A DNA stretch of 64,000 nt from the NCBI RefSeq assembly GCF_014863605.1, contig NZ_CP062252.1, forward strand, positions 4,349,001-4,413,000, written 5' to 3'. A program made the position numbers and the translations under genes. The stretch is from Pseudomonas allokribbensis. Its GTDB lineage: Bacteria > Pseudomonadota > Gammaproteobacteria > Pseudomonadales > Pseudomonadaceae. The notes beneath the pieces were generated by a model. That model was not told the origin of the DNA, did not search any database, and saw only the letters and a program-made list of their open reading frames with translations. Shown here one piece after another: positions 1-9,716 of the stretch; position 1 is the stretch's first letter, and each line of letters opens with the position of its first letter.

Positions 1-1
1 G

Positions 2-58
2 ATTGCCGAACAGGCCGAGCTGATCAAACAGCTGGAGCAGTACATTCGCGGGGAGTGA
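2..58 (+). CDS. 3' end of an unidentified gene (partial)
   Basis: The window opens inside a plus-strand reading frame. The last 18 codons encode a charged, helix-prone tail ending LEQYIRGE before a TGA stop. Too little is present to name a family. It converges on the glutathione S-transferase gene, which starts its own stop 12 bases further on. Confidence 0.5.
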   Translation: MAEQAELIKQLEQYIRGE

Positions 59-70
59 TCGGCCGAAGTC

Positions 71-694
71 TCAAGAAGGCCAATGTCGCGCAAAGACCGG
101 CGCCAGTACCGGGTGCCGGTCAATGCGTTGCAGCCATGCATAAAACCCCGGCCGGGCCTGGCGCAGGTGTTCGCGGGTGCCGGCCCAGCGCGTCACTACT
201 GCCGCCAATACATCCAGTGCTCCCGGTGTTTCATCGTCCAGGTACAGCTCGGCGGAAAACTGGTCGGCGAACACTTCCCACATCCAGTGCAATCGCTCCC
301 GCGCGCCCGCCATCAGGTTCTGTCGCGATGCTTCATCCGGCATCACCAGCCAACGCTCGGGGTAATCGATGACACCGATGGCCACGTAGCAATTGTTGAC
401 GATGTACACCAGACCGCGAATCGCCTGATCACGATCCGCCGCGTTGGCCGGCAACAGGCCCGACGCAGGGAAGCTCAACCCCAGGTGAATCAGGATTGCC
501 GCGCTTTCAGTGAGCGCACTGCCATCGGGTAGTTGCAAAGTCGGAATCTGCTTGAGCGGATTGAGCCTGGCCAGTTCCTGCGCCGCTTCGGCGCTGGCTT
601 CGATGTCGATGAAGCGATAAGCGATCTGGCACAGCTCGAGCGCCGCTTCGATGGCCGCCGCCCCTGAATTGCGATGTCCGTAGAGCTGATACAT
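71..694 (-). CDS. Glutathione S-transferase family protein
   Basis: A 207-residue cytosolic GST-like protein. The N-terminal thioredoxin-like domain (about residues 1-80) carries the cis-proline signature QIPTLQLPDGSALTESAAI, which binds the gamma-glutamyl part of glutathione. The C-terminal part is the usual all-helical domain. The start is supported by a strong GGAGGAGGGG ribosome site just before the ATG. Length is normal for the superfamily. Substrate cannot be told from sequence; no neighbouring gene suggests one, so detoxification or disulfide chemistry are both possible. Confidence 0.85.
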   Translation of the reverse strand: MYQLYGHRNSGAAAIEAALELCQIAYRFIDIEASAEAAQELARLNPLKQIPTLQLPDGSALTESAAILIHLGLSFPASGLLPANAADRDQAIRGLVYIVNNCYVAIGVIDYPERWLVMPDEASRQNLMAGARERLHWMWEVFADQFSAELYLDDETPGALDVLAAVVTRWAGTREHLRQARPGFYAWLQRIDRHPVLAPVFARHWPS

Positions 695-1384
695 ATCCCC
701 TCCTCCACTGCGAAAGGCATCCTGCCTGGCCCTATTTATAGCTGTTGTATCGAATTTGGCACGGATTGCGCATTCATCGGCAGCTTGCGAATCCCTGATC
801 TCGCAAAACAGCGCTGGCGGTGCCCATCCCGCACCAAGAGCAATCAGCGAACGCTATCCGCGTTCTTGTAAGGTGCGATACCGAACCAAAAGTTCGCGTA
901 TCCGAGCTGGCAACAAGGAGTTCACCGCGTGAATCTTCATCTGCTGCGCCATTCTCTTCTCTCCGTACCCCTGTACCTGCGCGGTGTTCGTCCTCCGGAC
1001 AGTCCGTACATTCCTTTTATTACCTGAACGCCAGCACTATTTATTTTTTAAATAGCATGCAAGAAGTCATTGCGTGCGCGCTGCATTAATGAACGCCAGA
1101 AAATATTGTTCGACAATAACTTCCAGACAGCACACCGCTACAACTTTTGCTGTTCGGCGCTAATGTTCTGAGTGCACCAAAACTGCACTTTCAGTCAATA
1201 CACCGCTCAAGCGGAACGACCGACTCTACTTAAACAAGAACAAGGAACATCGCCTGTGACCCGCTAAAACACTGACCCGCACCAAATCAGTCCGCCACGC
1301 ACCATCACGCGCCCTGGCTGACACGAGAACAGCCGCTCTATCTCGCTGAACAGCGCGATACCGCGCCCGGTCTGTCTCGCCTTG

Positions 1385-1406
1385 AAAAAAGCCCTGCAAA
1401 CAGGGC
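1385..1406 (-). terminator. Rho-independent terminator, minus strand
   Basis: GCCCTG and CAGGGC form a six-pair stem around a four-base loop. On the minus strand the stem is followed directly by six T. There is no T run on the plus side, so the direction is clear. Confidence 0.6.
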
Positions 1407-1577
1407 CTTCGGAAGGTTATGCGCCCATGAAAACCGGCGTGCTTGATGAAACTTATATAAATGCGACATACGTATCAGTCGAGAAATAAACACAACACAA
1501 TGGGTCACTCTTTGGCACAGCGGTTGCTATTGCATCAATCATGAGGGCAAGAATGAGACAAGCCACTCAATTGCACA
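1385..1577 (-). ncRNA. Candidate small transcript divergent from tonB
   Basis: Three signals line up on the minus strand: a sigma-70-like promoter (TTGACC, 17 bases, TTTATG at 1584-1612), a transcribed stretch of about 190 bases, and a simple hairpin with six T at 1385-1406. Within it a 29-codon ATG frame (1453-1542) ends FSTDTYVAFI but has no clear ribosome site, so a non-coding RNA is as likely as a small mRNA. No minus-strand gene lies upstream that would need this terminator. The end points are inferred. Confidence 0.35.
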
Positions 1578-1583
1578 CTCACT

Positions 1584-1612
1584 CATAAAAGAACAGCCAC
1601 GGACCGGGTCAA
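1584..1612 (-). promoter_or_regulatory. Sigma-70-like promoter of the candidate small transcript
   Basis: Read on the minus strand, TTGACC (1607-1612) is followed by a 17-base spacer and TTTATG (1584-1589). The -35 matches consensus at five of six positions; the -10 is weak. Confidence 0.35.
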
Positions 1613-1668
1613 TGAACAATCGAAGTCGATGTTACTGAAGCAATAAGCTGCACAAGCCCTGTTCAATA

Positions 1669-1683
1669 GATAGTTCAACTATC
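1669..1683. promoter_or_regulatory. Palindrome upstream of tonB (possible operator)
   Basis: GATAGTT-C-AACTATC is a perfect inverted repeat with seven-base arms, about 100 bases before the tonB start. It does not match the Fur box well. A regulator-binding site is inference from symmetry and position only. Confidence 0.35.
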
Positions 1684-1784
1684 GGCTTCTGCACACCTGT
1701 ATGAAAGTTGCGACCACTCACTCGAACAACGCTGTGTTGTTCGAACGGCACCTTATTGCCCTTCATCCAGCCGAGGGAGCTTTA

Positions 1785-2600
1785 ATGAACGATGCGGTAA
1801 AGCACAGAACGCCGCCGGGGCCATTACGGAACGCACCACTTGCGTCGGTGGCGGGTCGGCCCGTCTATAAGGCCAACACTTCGCAGCCCGGCGGCCTGAA
1901 CAAACAGCAGATGCTGTTGCTGGTGGCGGTGTCGGCATTGATACACGGCGGCGCCTGGTGGTTTTTCCAGCAGGCCAGGGCCGAGCCGTTGCCCACGCCA
2001 CCGGAAATTCCGGAAATGACCGTCGAGCTCACCAGCCCGACACCTCCGGCCCCGCCGACACCGGAGCCGCCGCCCCCACCGCCGCCTCCTGAACCGGAAC
2101 AACCGGTGGAAGACGAGGACGCGGTCAAGCCACCGCCCAAACCGGTGGAGAAACCCAAGCCGATCGAAAAACCGAAACCGGTCGAGAAACCCAAACCGGT
2201 GAAAAAGGCCGAGCCGCCGAAAGCGCCGCCCGCCCCTGCGCAACCGGCAGCGCCTGCCGCCCCGGCCACCCCGAGCGCGCCACCGGCACCTGCTGCCGCA
2301 CCGGACCCGGTGAAAGAGTCGGCGGCGATTTCCGGCCTCGCCAGCCTTGGCAACCCGCCGCCGGAATACCCGTCGCTGGCCCTGCGGCGCAACTGGGAAG
2401 GCAGCGTGCTGCTGCGGATTCAGGTGCTGGCCAACGGTCGTGCAGGCTCGGTGACGGTGACCAGATCCAGCGGCAAGCCGCAACTGGATGACGCAGCAGT
2501 CGCGGCGGTGAGGGCCTGGAAGTTTATTCCGGCCAAGCGCGGCGACACGCCGATCGACGGCTTCGCCACCCAGACCATCGATTTCAAATTGCCGCAATGA
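1785..2600 (+). CDS. tonB: TonB-family energy transducer
   Basis: TonB couples the proton-motive force harvested by ExbB-ExbD to outer-membrane receptors. The 271-residue reading has the three expected parts: one membrane segment near residues 42-58, a long proline/lysine-rich periplasmic spacer (runs of P, then repeated KPVEKPKP units), and a C-terminal TonB domain (about residues 190-271) with the YPxLA, GSVLLR and AWKFIPA blocks. The ATG at 1785 is preferred over an in-frame ATG at 1701 because a GAGGGAG ribosome site sits just before it and the upstream codons are not conserved-looking. It is followed by exbB and exbD, so this looks like a dedicated TonB rather than the housekeeping one. 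Confidence 0.88.
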   Translation: MNDAVKHRTPPGPLRNAPLASVAGRPVYKANTSQPGGLNKQQMLLLVAVSALIHGGAWWFFQQARAEPLPTPPEIPEMTVELTSPTPPAPPTPEPPPPPPPPEPEQPVEDEDAVKPPPKPVEKPKPIEKPKPVEKPKPVKKAEPPKAPPAPAQPAAPAAPATPSAPPAPAAAPDPVKESAAISGLASLGNPPPEYPSLALRRNWEGSVLLRIQVLANGRAGSVTVTRSSGKPQLDDAAVAAVRAWKFIPAKRGDTPIDGFATQTIDFKLPQ

Positions 2601-2649
2601 CGGCGCGACAACCGAACTCACAACCGATTAACGCAAGCGAGGTGTAGCC

Positions 2650-3354
2650 ATGAACGATTCTTTGTCTTCGATGATTGTCCCCGGCGTGCTCTGGGGGCTG
2701 GTGCTGTTTTCCGTGGTCAGTTGGGCAATCCTGCTGGTCAAGTCGGCGCAATACCTGCGCCAGAAAACCCAGAACAGACAGTTCAGCAAAGCCTTCTGGG
2801 GCGCGCCGGATCTGCTGACCGCCGCCGAGCACGCCAGCCAGTACCCGGGCTCGCTGGCGCGGATCGCCAGCAGCGGTTTCGAAGCCCTGCTGGTGGAAGA
2901 ATCCCCCCGCACCACCCAGCAACTGGCGCACACCATCAACCGCTCCGACCGACTGGAGCGCAACCTGCGCCAGCAGATCCAGAAGGAACGCCGCTCGCTG
3001 GAAAACGGCCAGGCGATCCTCGCCAGCATCGGCAGCACCGCGCCGTTCATTGGCCTGTTCGGTACCGTGTGGGGAATCATGGAAGCCCTGCAAAGCATCG
3101 GCGCCAGCGGTTCGGCCAGCCTGGAAACCGTGGCCGGCCCCATCGGCCACGCACTGATCGCCACCGGCGTGGGGATTGCCGTCGCGGTGCCGGCAGTGCT
3201 GATTTACAACTTCTTCCTGCGGCGCCTGAAGCTGGCCTCGGCGGACATGGATGACTTCGCCCACGACTTCGACGCCCTCGCCTCGCGCAGTGCGTTTTCC
3301 ATCAGCCGCCAGGCCATCGCCAAGTCCACGGCCGCCGTGCGGGAGGCCAGCTGA
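2650..3354 (+). CDS. exbB: ExbB/TolQ-type proton channel
   Basis: ExbB forms the pentameric inner-membrane scaffold of the TonB motor. The 234-residue protein has an N-terminal membrane helix (about residues 9-30), a long cytoplasmic loop, and the typical paired helices carrying the LFGTVWGIM and ATGVGIAVAVPAVLIYNF blocks of the MotA/TolQ/ExbB family. A GAGG site lies before the ATG. It follows tonB by 49 bases and its stop codon overlaps the exbD start, which is normal translational coupling. Confidence 0.92.
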   Translation: MNDSLSSMIVPGVLWGLVLFSVVSWAILLVKSAQYLRQKTQNRQFSKAFWGAPDLLTAAEHASQYPGSLARIASSGFEALLVEESPRTTQQLAHTINRSDRLERNLRQQIQKERRSLENGQAILASIGSTAPFIGLFGTVWGIMEALQSIGASGSASLETVAGPIGHALIATGVGIAVAVPAVLIYNFFLRRLKLASADMDDFAHDFDALASRSAFSISRQAIAKSTAAVREAS

Positions 3355-3755
3355 TGTCCTTTTCCACTCAAGACAGCGATGAAGTGCTCAGCGAAATGAA
3401 CGTCACGCCGCTGGTGGACGTAATGCTCGTGCTGCTGGTGGTGTTCATCGTCACCGCGCCGCTGATGACTAATGCGATCAAGGTCAACCTGCCGAAAACC
3501 GACGCCGTCGCCCCCGCCGAAAAGAAAGACCCGGTGGTGGTCAGCGTCGACCAGGACGGCAAGTTCTTCCTGGCCAAGACCGAGCTGGCGCCGGAATCAC
3601 TGGAGGCCAGCCTCAAGGAGGTCAAGGCCAAGGACGCCGAAGTGCGCGTGCAGCTGCAGGCCGACTCCGCCGTGAATTACGGCCAGGTAGCCAAAGCCAT
3701 GGCGTCCATCGAGCGCTCGGGCATCACCAAAATATCGGTGATGACCACCCGTTGA
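3354..3755 (+). CDS. exbD: ExbD/TolR-type biopolymer transport protein
   Basis: ExbD is the peptidoglycan-side partner of ExbB. The 133-residue protein has the hallmark N-terminal segment MNVTPLVDVMLVLLVVF, with the membrane aspartate (D in LVDVML) needed for proton movement, then a periplasmic domain. Its ATG overlaps the exbB stop (TGATG). It is the last gene of the motor block before a 200-base gap and the receptor gene. Confidence 0.92.
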   Translation: MSFSTQDSDEVLSEMNVTPLVDVMLVLLVVFIVTAPLMTNAIKVNLPKTDAVAPAEKKDPVVVSVDQDGKFFLAKTELAPESLEASLKEVKAKDAEVRVQLQADSAVNYGQVAKAMASIERSGITKISVMTTR

Positions 3756-3764
3756 CGGCGGTGC

Positions 3765-3790
3765 CGGGCGCGCTGTGAGGGACGCGCCCG
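3765..3790 (+). other. GC-rich hairpin between exbD and the receptor gene
   Basis: CGGGCGCG and CGCGCCCG form a perfect eight-pair stem around a ten-base loop, ten bases after the exbD stop. There is no following T run, so it is more likely an mRNA stabiliser or processing boundary than a terminator. Confidence 0.4.
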
Positions 3791-3963
3791 ACACCGTTCG
3801 TTGAATCCCGTCGCAATCGGCCGACCGAAAAAACGCAGCGCGTCTTCGGAGGGGATCGGCTTGCTTGAAGAAAGTGGTTTTCGCGGCGCGGCACCACCGT
3901 GCTCCGTGCAAAGAGGGCTCACAAGGCCATTTCGATAAACGTCTAACAAAGTCGGAAACAACC

Positions 3964-6669
3964 ATGCTGATGAACACTCCACGCTTCACGCTCAAACCCT
4001 TGGTGGCGACGATTTCCCGCCACCGTTTCGTTCCGTTGTACCTGGTGGCCGTGGGGATGGGCGCCGGGGTTCAGGCTGCCGAGGACGACAACAACGTCCC
4101 GGCCGCCGCTGCGGTGGTCGCGCCGACCACGCAACTGCAACGAGTCGAAGTGACCGGTTCGGCGATCCGTCGGGTCGACGCGGAAACGGCGGTGCCGATC
4201 ACCGTGCTCAAGGCCGAGGAACTGCGCAAACAGGGCGTGACCACCACCGCCGAACTGGTGCAGCGCATCACCGGCAGCCAGTCGATCAACAACAGCGCAG
4301 GCTCGGTCGGCGCGGCCACCGGCGGCGCATCGTTCGCCGACATGCGCGGCATCGGCGCAAACAAGACGCTGGTGCTGCTCAACGGTCGCCGGCTGGCGAA
4401 CAACGCCCTGTCGGGCACCAACTCGGCCGGCGGCGCGGTGGATCTGAACATGATCCCGTTTGCCGCGATCGAGCGCGTGGAGGTGCTGCGCGACGGCGCC
4501 TCGGCCCTGTACGGCACCGACGCCATCGGCGGCGTGATCAACTTCATCACCAAGAAATCCATGACCGACGGCCAGCTCACCCTCGGCGGCGAAACCCCGA
4601 CCCACAGCGGCGGCGGTGCGACCAAGGACATGAGCGCCAGTTGGGGTTACGGCGACCTGGAGCAGGACCGCTTCAACGTGCTCGGCGTGTTCAACTACAA
4701 CAAGCAGCAGAACCTCGACGCCAACGACCGCTCCTTCGCCCGCGACTACGTGCCCGGCCGTGGCCTGGACCAGACCTCCGGCACCGCGTTCCCCGGCAAT
4801 TACAGCCAGAACGGCAATGCCACCAACCCGCTGGCCAACAGCAATTGCAACGGCCCCAACCTGGTGGCCCGTGACGGCCTCTGCCGCTTCAGCACCCGCG
4901 AATACATCGACCTGGTGCCGCAGACCGAGAAGACCTCGTTCTTCGGCAAGACCACCGGCAAACTGGCCGATGATCACAACGTCAACCTCGAATACTTCTG
5001 GTCGCGCAACAACAACGCCACCGCTGTCGGCCCGGCGCCATTGACCGGCCTGAGCCTGGATTCGTCCTCGCCCTACTACCCCGGCAACGGCATCACCCCG
5101 GCGCCCACCGGCTTCGCCCTCGACCCGACGCAACCGGTGGATGTGAACTGGCGCGAAACCGCCGCTGGTCCGCGCGAATCGAAAGACCAGAACACCAGTC
5201 AGCGCTTCCTGCTGAGCTTCGACGGTCTGGTTGGCGGCTGGGACTACAACGTCGGCGCCTCCTACAACCAGAACAAGATTGTCTCCAGCGTCACCAGCGG
5301 CTATGTCAGCGATCAGGCGATGATCAGCGGTCTGGCCAGCGGCCTGCTCAACCCGTTCGGGCCGCAGAGCAGCGCCGGTCAGCAGTACATCGATCAGGCC
5401 ATGTACCACGGCGCCTATTCCACGGCGGTCGGTCGGGTCGCCGGTTTCGACGGGCGGATCAGCCGCGAAATCGGTGACTGGTTCGGTGCCGGCCCGTCGG
5501 GTTTGGCGCTGGGCGGCGAGTACCGCAAAGAGAAATTCCACCAGGACTTCGAGCCGTTCGCCGGCGACATCCAGAGCCTGGGCATCGACCCGGCCGGCAG
5601 CGTTGAAGGTGACCGCAGCGTGAAAGCCGCCTACGCGGAAATCAACGTGCCGGTGCTCGACAGCCTGGAATTGTCCGCCGCCGTACGTCACGACAAATAC
5701 AGCGACTTCGGCAGCACCACCAACCCGAAATATTCGTTCCGCTATCAGCCGCTCAAGGAGCTGGTAGTACGCGGCGCCTACAGCGAAGGTTTCCGCGCGC
5801 CGTCGCTGTATGAGTTGTATTCGCCGCGTAGCATCACCTACACCCAGGGCTACTACAACGACCCGGTGCTGTGTACCGGCGGTGTCGTGCAACCGGGCGG
5901 CAACGGCGGGCGCGATTGCGGTCAGCAGTTCCTCAACCAGATCGGCGGCAACGAAGACCTGGCCCCGGAGAAAGCCCGCAACGTGACGCTGGGCTTCGTC
6001 TATCAGCCGGTCAGCAATCTGTCCGTGGGACTGGATTTCTGGTGGATTCACATCTCCAACCAGATCCAGCCGTTCCCGGAATCCACCGTGTTCGATCAGG
6101 CCGGCAGCTACCCCGACCGCTTCGTGCGCAACGCCGACGGCACGCTCAATTACATCGTCACCGGCAACGCCAACCTCGGCATCGTCGAAACCAACGGCGT
6201 CGATGTGTCGCTGGACTATCGCTTCCCGAACACGCCGTACGGTCAATTCGGTCTGGGCCTGCAAGGCACCTATGTCGACGAGTACGACTTTCAGAGCACC
6301 ATCAAGGGCCCGTTCACCGACAAGGTCGGCGACTTCAAGGGCGACGGTGTGATTGCCCGCTGGAAACACAACCTGACCGGTTCCTGGACCTTCGGCGCGG
6401 CCCGTGCGGCGCTGACCAACCGCTTCACCACCGGCTACAACGACTACGACCGCGAGACCAACGCGCGGGTCGCGTCGTATTCGGTGTGGGACCTGTCGGC
6501 CGGTTACACCTTCGACAAGGTGCTGGACGTGGATGCCGGGGTGAAGAACCTGTTCGACCGCGATCCGCCGTTCTCCAACCAGGCCTACAACTTCCAGAGC
6601 GGCTATGACCCGCGCTACACCGATCCGCTGGGCCGCACGCTGTTTGCGCGCATGACGTACCACTTCTGA
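3964..6669 (+). CDS. TonB-dependent outer-membrane receptor
   Basis: A 901-residue receptor with a signal peptide ending near VQAAEDD, a TonB-box-like/plug region (about residues 50-190; [13 protein letters not shown], then [20 protein letters not shown]) and a long 22-strand barrel ending in a terminal phenylalanine (ARMTYHF). I chose the ATG at 3964 because it begins a normal signal peptide; an in-frame upstream ATG would add a charged, unlikely leader. It lacks the N-terminal signalling (STN) domain seen in FecA. Lying between TonB-ExbBD and a Yej-type ABC importer, it most likely brings a peptide-like or peptide-conjugated compound across the outer membrane; the ligand is unknown. P. aeruginosa has a similar receptor next to a Yej-type transporter (SppR with SppABCD, from memory). 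Confidence 0.88.
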   Translation: MLMNTPRFTLKPLVATISRHRFVPLYLVAVGMGAGVQAAEDDNNVPAAAAVVAPTTQLQRVEVTGSAIRRVDAETAVPITVLKAEELRKQGVTTTAELVQRITGSQSINNSAGSVGAATGGASFADMRGIGANKTLVLLNGRRLANNALSGTNSAGGAVDLNMIPFAAIERVEVLRDGASALYGTDAIGGVINFITKKSMTDGQLTLGGETPTHSGGGATKDMSASWGYGDLEQDRFNVLGVFNYNKQQNLDANDRSFARDYVPGRGLDQTSGTAFPGNYSQNGNATNPLANSNCNGPNLVARDGLCRFSTREYIDLVPQTEKTSFFGKTTGKLADDHNVNLEYFWSRNNNATAVGPAPLTGLSLDSSSPYYPGNGITPAPTGFALDPTQPVDVNWRETAAGPRESKDQNTSQRFLLSFDGLVGGWDYNVGASYNQNKIVSSVTSGYVSDQAMISGLASGLLNPFGPQSSAGQQYIDQAMYHGAYSTAVGRVAGFDGRISREIGDWFGAGPSGLALGGEYRKEKFHQDFEPFAGDIQSLGIDPAGSVEGDRSVKAAYAEINVPVLDSLELSAAVRHDKYSDFGSTTNPKYSFRYQPLKELVVRGAYSEGFRAPSLYELYSPRSITYTQGYYNDPVLCTGGVVQPGGNGGRDCGQQFLNQIGGNEDLAPEKARNVTLGFVYQPVSNLSVGLDFWWIHISNQIQPFPESTVFDQAGSYPDRFVRNADGTLNYIVTGNANLGIVETNGVDVSLDYRFPNTPYGQFGLGLQGTYVDEYDFQSTIKGPFTDKVGDFKGDGVIARWKHNLTGSWTFGAARAALTNRFTTGYNDYDRETNARVASYSVWDLSAGYTFDKVLDVDAGVKNLFDRDPPFSNQAYNFQSGYDPRYTDPLGRTLFARMTYHF

Positions 6670-6779
6670 GTCACGGTCGGGGCCGAGCAAGACTCCGGCC
6701 GGCCCCCTCCCCTTGCGAATTCGCATCCCGCAGCGGCCAGCCGCCGCTTCGGGTTTTTCCGGCTCAGAGGAACGACTTC

Positions 6780-9716
6780 ATGACATTCATGCGCAACATG
6801 GCCGGCTTGCTGCTCGGCAGCGCGCTGCTGTGCAACGCGGCATCTGCGCTGGCCGGCGGCAGCTACGCGATGACGGTGTACGGCGAGGCGCCGAAATACC
6901 CCGCCGGCTTTCACCACTTCGATTTCGTCAATCCCGACGCACCAAAGGGCGGCTCGCTCAGCCGCGCCTCGATGGAAATCGGTCAGTACAACTACATCAC
7001 CCCGTATGCCGATCAGGGCATTTCCGTGGTGCAGGTCAACGACTGGGTGTATTCGCCGCTGGCGTTCCGTTCGCTGGACGAGCCCTACACCGTCTACGGT
7101 CTGGTGGCGCAATCCATGGAGCGCGACCCCGGCGGCCTGTGGGTGCGTTTCAACCTGAATCCCGAGGCGCGTTTCGCCGACGGCACACCGATCACCGCCG
7201 AGGACGTGCGCTACACCTTCGAGCTGTTGATGACCAAGGGCAGCCTGAGTTATCGCCAGCAATACGCCGACGTGCAGGACGTGCTGATCGAAGGCCCGTG
7301 GCAGATTCGCTTCACCTTCAAGAACAACCTCAACCGCACGCTGGCGCTGGATCTGGCGTCGCTGCGACCGGTGCCCGAACACTGGTGGAAGACCCGCGAC
7401 TTCGCCAACGGCGGCGGTTTCGAACCCCCGCTGGGCAGCGGCCCGTACCGGGTGAGCAAGGTCGATGCGGGGCGCAGCATCAGTTTCCAGCGTGATCCGC
7501 ACTGGTGGGGCAAAGACCTGCCAGTCAGTCGCGGCATGTACAACTTCGACAGCCTGACCGTGAATTTCTACGGCGACACCGACGTCGCCCGGCAACTGCT
7601 GCAGGCCGGCGCGTTCGACTACAACCGCGAGTTTTCCTCGTCTGGCTATGTGGTCGGCTACGACAGCCCGGCCCTGCGCGACGGACGCCTGCAACAGGCG
7701 ATTCTCGCCCCGGACAAACCGACCAGCGCCCAGGGTTTTGTGTTCAACCTGCAGAACCCGCTGTTCAAGGATCGCCGCGTGCGTCAGGCGCTGAGCCTGC
7801 TGTGGGATTTCGAGTGGACCAACAAGCAGATGATGCGCGGCTTCTACGTGCGCCAGAACAGCTACTGGCCGAAGAGTGAAATGGCCGCCACCGCACTTCC
7901 CGACGCCGGGGAACTGGCGATCCTCGAATCGCTGCGCGGACAGATTCCGGACGAGGCTTTCAGCCGGGTCTATCAGGCGCCTAAAACCGATGGCAGCGGC
8001 TACATCCGCGACAAGCAGTTGCAGGCATTAAAGCTGCTGGCCGAAGCCGGATGGACGCCGAAAAACAATCGGCTGGTGAACGCCGCCGGCGAGCCATTCG
8101 AATTCACCTTCCTCGACGGCCAGGGCGGCTTTGACCGCATGCTGCTGCCGTACAAACGCACCCTGGCGCAGATCGGCATCACCCTGAATCTGCGACGCAT
8201 CGATTCGGCGCAATACATCAACCGGCTCAACGCCCGGGACTACGACATGATCGTCACCAGTTTCCCGCGCAGCGGCGATCCGATCGTCTCGCCGGGCCGC
8301 GAGTTGTACAGCCTGTACGCCTCGCAGAGCGCCACGCAGGTCGGCAGTTCCAATTCCATGGTGCTGACTGATCCGGCAGTGGACCAACTGATCGATGGCC
8401 TGGTGCAGGCCAATACCCGCGACGCCATGGTGCGTTACGCCCGCGCCCTCGACCGGGTGCTGCAATGGGGTGACTACATGATTCCCAACTACTACTCCAA
8501 AGGCACGCCGACGGTGTATCAGAACCGCTTCGGCATGCCGCCGGTGCAGCCGATCTACAGCGAAGGCCTCGACACCTGGTGGGAGGTCTCGACCAAGCCG
8601 CTGACCAACCAGCAAATGAGTGCCTTGCACCAACTCGCGGGGGGCAGTGACATGTGGCGCTATCTGAGTCGACGTCTGTTGCTGATCATCCCGACGCTGC
8701 TGTGCATTCTGGTGGTCAACTTCGTCATCGTGCAGGCCGCGCCCGGCGGCCCGGTGGAACAGGCCATCGCCCGCCTGCAAGGCTTCGGCGGGCACAGCAT
8801 GGGCGGCGCCAGCGAGGTGACCGCCATCGGCGGTGCCGGGCGCAGCAGCCGTGGCCTGGACCCGGCGCTGATCGAAGAAATCAAACACCACTACGGCTTC
8901 GACAAACCGATGCACGAACGCCTGTGGCTGATGCTCAAGAACTACGCGCAACTGGACCTGGGCAGCAGTTTCTTTCGCGGTGCGAAGGTGACGGATCTGA
9001 TCGTACAGAAACTACCGGTATCGCTGTCCCTCGGCCTGTGGGCAACCTTGATCACCTACCTGATCTCGATCCCGCTGGGCATTCGCAAGGCGATCCGAAA
9101 TGGCAGCGCATTTGATGTCTGGAGTAGCACGGCGATCATCGTCGGCTACGCAATGCCGGCGTTTCTGTTCGCGATCCTGTTGATCGTGGTGTTCGCCGGG
9201 GGCAGCTACGTCAACTGGTTTCCGGTGCAGGGGCTGGTCTCGGACAACTTCGACAGTCTGAGCCTGTGGGGCAAGGTCGGCGACTACCTCTGGCACCTGG
9301 TGTTGCCGGTGACGGCGCTGGTGATCGGCGGTTTTGCGACGCTGACGATCCTGACCAAGAACAGCTTCCTCAACGAGATCAGCCGCCAGTACGTGATCAC
9401 CGCACGCGCCAAGGGGCTGACCGAAAGACGCGTGCTCTACGGCCATGTGTTTCGCAACGCGATGCTGCTGGTGGTGGCCGGTGTGCCGTCGGCGTTGATC
9501 GAGGTGTTTTTCGCCGGTTCCCTGCTGATCGAAACCATCTTCAACCTCGACGGCCTCGGGCGCATGAGCTACGAAGCGGCGGTGTCACGGGACTACCCGG
9601 TGGTGTTCGGCACGCTGTTCCTGTTCACCCTGTTCGGCCTGTTGATCAAGCTGATCGGCGACCTCTGCTACACCCTGCTCGACCCGCGCATCGACTTTTC
9701 GGCGAGGACTGCCTGA
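6780..9716 (+). CDS. Yej-type peptide-binding protein read in frame into its permease (978 codons)
   Basis: Residues 1-624 are a complete periplasmic substrate-binding protein of family 5 (YejA/OppA type): signal peptide ending SALAGG, then blocks such as [20 protein letters not shown]. Residues 625-978 are a complete YejB-like permease. The two are joined without a stop across GCGGGGGGCAGTGACATG (run of six G at 8639-8644). Adding one G would put the TGA at 8648-8650 in frame and end the binding protein at 623 residues as LAGGQ, with the permease ATG at 8652 one base later. That is the usual gene pair. A true fusion would also invert the permease's first membrane helix. I therefore suspect a one-base deletion, sequencing error, slippage or reinitiation rather than a working fusion. 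A strong AGAGGAA site precedes the start. Confidence 0.8.
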   Translation: MTFMRNMAGLLLGSALLCNAASALAGGSYAMTVYGEAPKYPAGFHHFDFVNPDAPKGGSLSRASMEIGQYNYITPYADQGISVVQVNDWVYSPLAFRSLDEPYTVYGLVAQSMERDPGGLWVRFNLNPEARFADGTPITAEDVRYTFELLMTKGSLSYRQQYADVQDVLIEGPWQIRFTFKNNLNRTLALDLASLRPVPEHWWKTRDFANGGGFEPPLGSGPYRVSKVDAGRSISFQRDPHWWGKDLPVSRGMYNFDSLTVNFYGDTDVARQLLQAGAFDYNREFSSSGYVVGYDSPALRDGRLQQAILAPDKPTSAQGFVFNLQNPLFKDRRVRQALSLLWDFEWTNKQMMRGFYVRQNSYWPKSEMAATALPDAGELAILESLRGQIPDEAFSRVYQAPKTDGSGYIRDKQLQALKLLAEAGWTPKNNRLVNAAGEPFEFTFLDGQGGFDRMLLPYKRTLAQIGITLNLRRIDSAQYINRLNARDYDMIVTSFPRSGDPIVSPGRELYSLYASQSATQVGSSNSMVLTDPAVDQLIDGLVQANTRDAMVRYARALDRVLQWGDYMIPNYYSKGTPTVYQNRFGMPPVQPIYSEGLDTWWEVSTKPLTNQQMSALHQLAGGSDMWRYLSRRLLLIIPTLLCILVVNFVIVQAAPGGPVEQAIARLQGFGGHSMGGASEVTAIGGAGRSSRGLDPALIEEIKHHYGFDKPMHERLWLMLKNYAQLDLGSSFFRGAKVTDLIVQKLPVSLSLGLWATLITYLISIPLGIRKAIRNGSAFDVWSSTAIIVGYAMPAFLFAILLIVVFAGGSYVNWFPVQGLVSDNFDSLSLWGKVGDYLWHLVLPVTALVIGGFATLTILTKNSFLNEISRQYVITARAKGLTERRVLYGHVFRNAMLLVVAGVPSALIEVFFAGSLLIETIFNLDGLGRMSYEAAVSRDYPVVFGTLFLFTLFGLLIKLIGDLCYTLLDPRIDFSARTA
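8652..9716 (+). CDS. yejB: Yej-type ABC transporter permease (internal start reading)
   Basis: Read from the internal ATG this is a normal 354-residue family-5 permease. It has an N-terminal helix ([19 protein letters not shown]), the periplasmic segment typical of DppB/YejB, a further set of membrane helices, and the EAA coupling motif [19 protein letters not shown] that contacts the ATPase. The run of G just upstream can act as a ribosome site. It lies in the same frame as the binding protein (see the previous entry). Its stop overlaps the start of the next permease. Homologues in the YejABEF system import oligopeptides and, in enterobacteria, microcin C. Confidence 0.75.
   Translation: MWRYLSRRLLLIIPTLLCILVVNFVIVQAAPGGPVEQAIARLQGFGGHSMGGASEVTAIGGAGRSSRGLDPALIEEIKHHYGFDKPMHERLWLMLKNYAQLDLGSSFFRGAKVTDLIVQKLPVSLSLGLWATLITYLISIPLGIRKAIRNGSAFDVWSSTAIIVGYAMPAFLFAILLIVVFAGGSYVNWFPVQGLVSDNFDSLSLWGKVGDYLWHLVLPVTALVIGGFATLTILTKNSFLNEISRQYVITARAKGLTERRVLYGHVFRNAMLLVVAGVPSALIEVFFAGSLLIETIFNLDGLGRMSYEAAVSRDYPVVFGTLFLFTLFGLLIKLIGDLCYTLLDPRIDFSARTA

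Larger units (their letters stand above)
695..1784. other. Long intergenic region upstream of tonB
   Basis: About 1.1 kb without a convincing large gene and visibly richer in A+T than its surroundings. It holds a minus-strand promoter-like pair, a 29-codon minus frame and a minus-strand hairpin with a T run (1385-1612, listed separately), and a palindrome just before tonB. On the plus strand, a 32-codon GTG frame at 929-1027 has an AAGGAG eight bases upstream, and a 20-codon ATG frame lies at 1427-1489. Neither resembles anything I know, and both may be chance. Confidence 0.5.

Noticed and set aside
1701..1784. Upstream in-frame start of tonB at 1701
   Set aside because: It has no ribosome site and adds 28 residues with no TonB character; the ATG at 1785 has a GAGGGAG site.
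3943..6726. A minus-strand open frame of 927 codons across the receptor gene
   Set aside because: It is a shadow of the plus-strand receptor, which has signal peptide, plug and barrel motifs. The minus translation is low-complexity and arginine/valine-rich.
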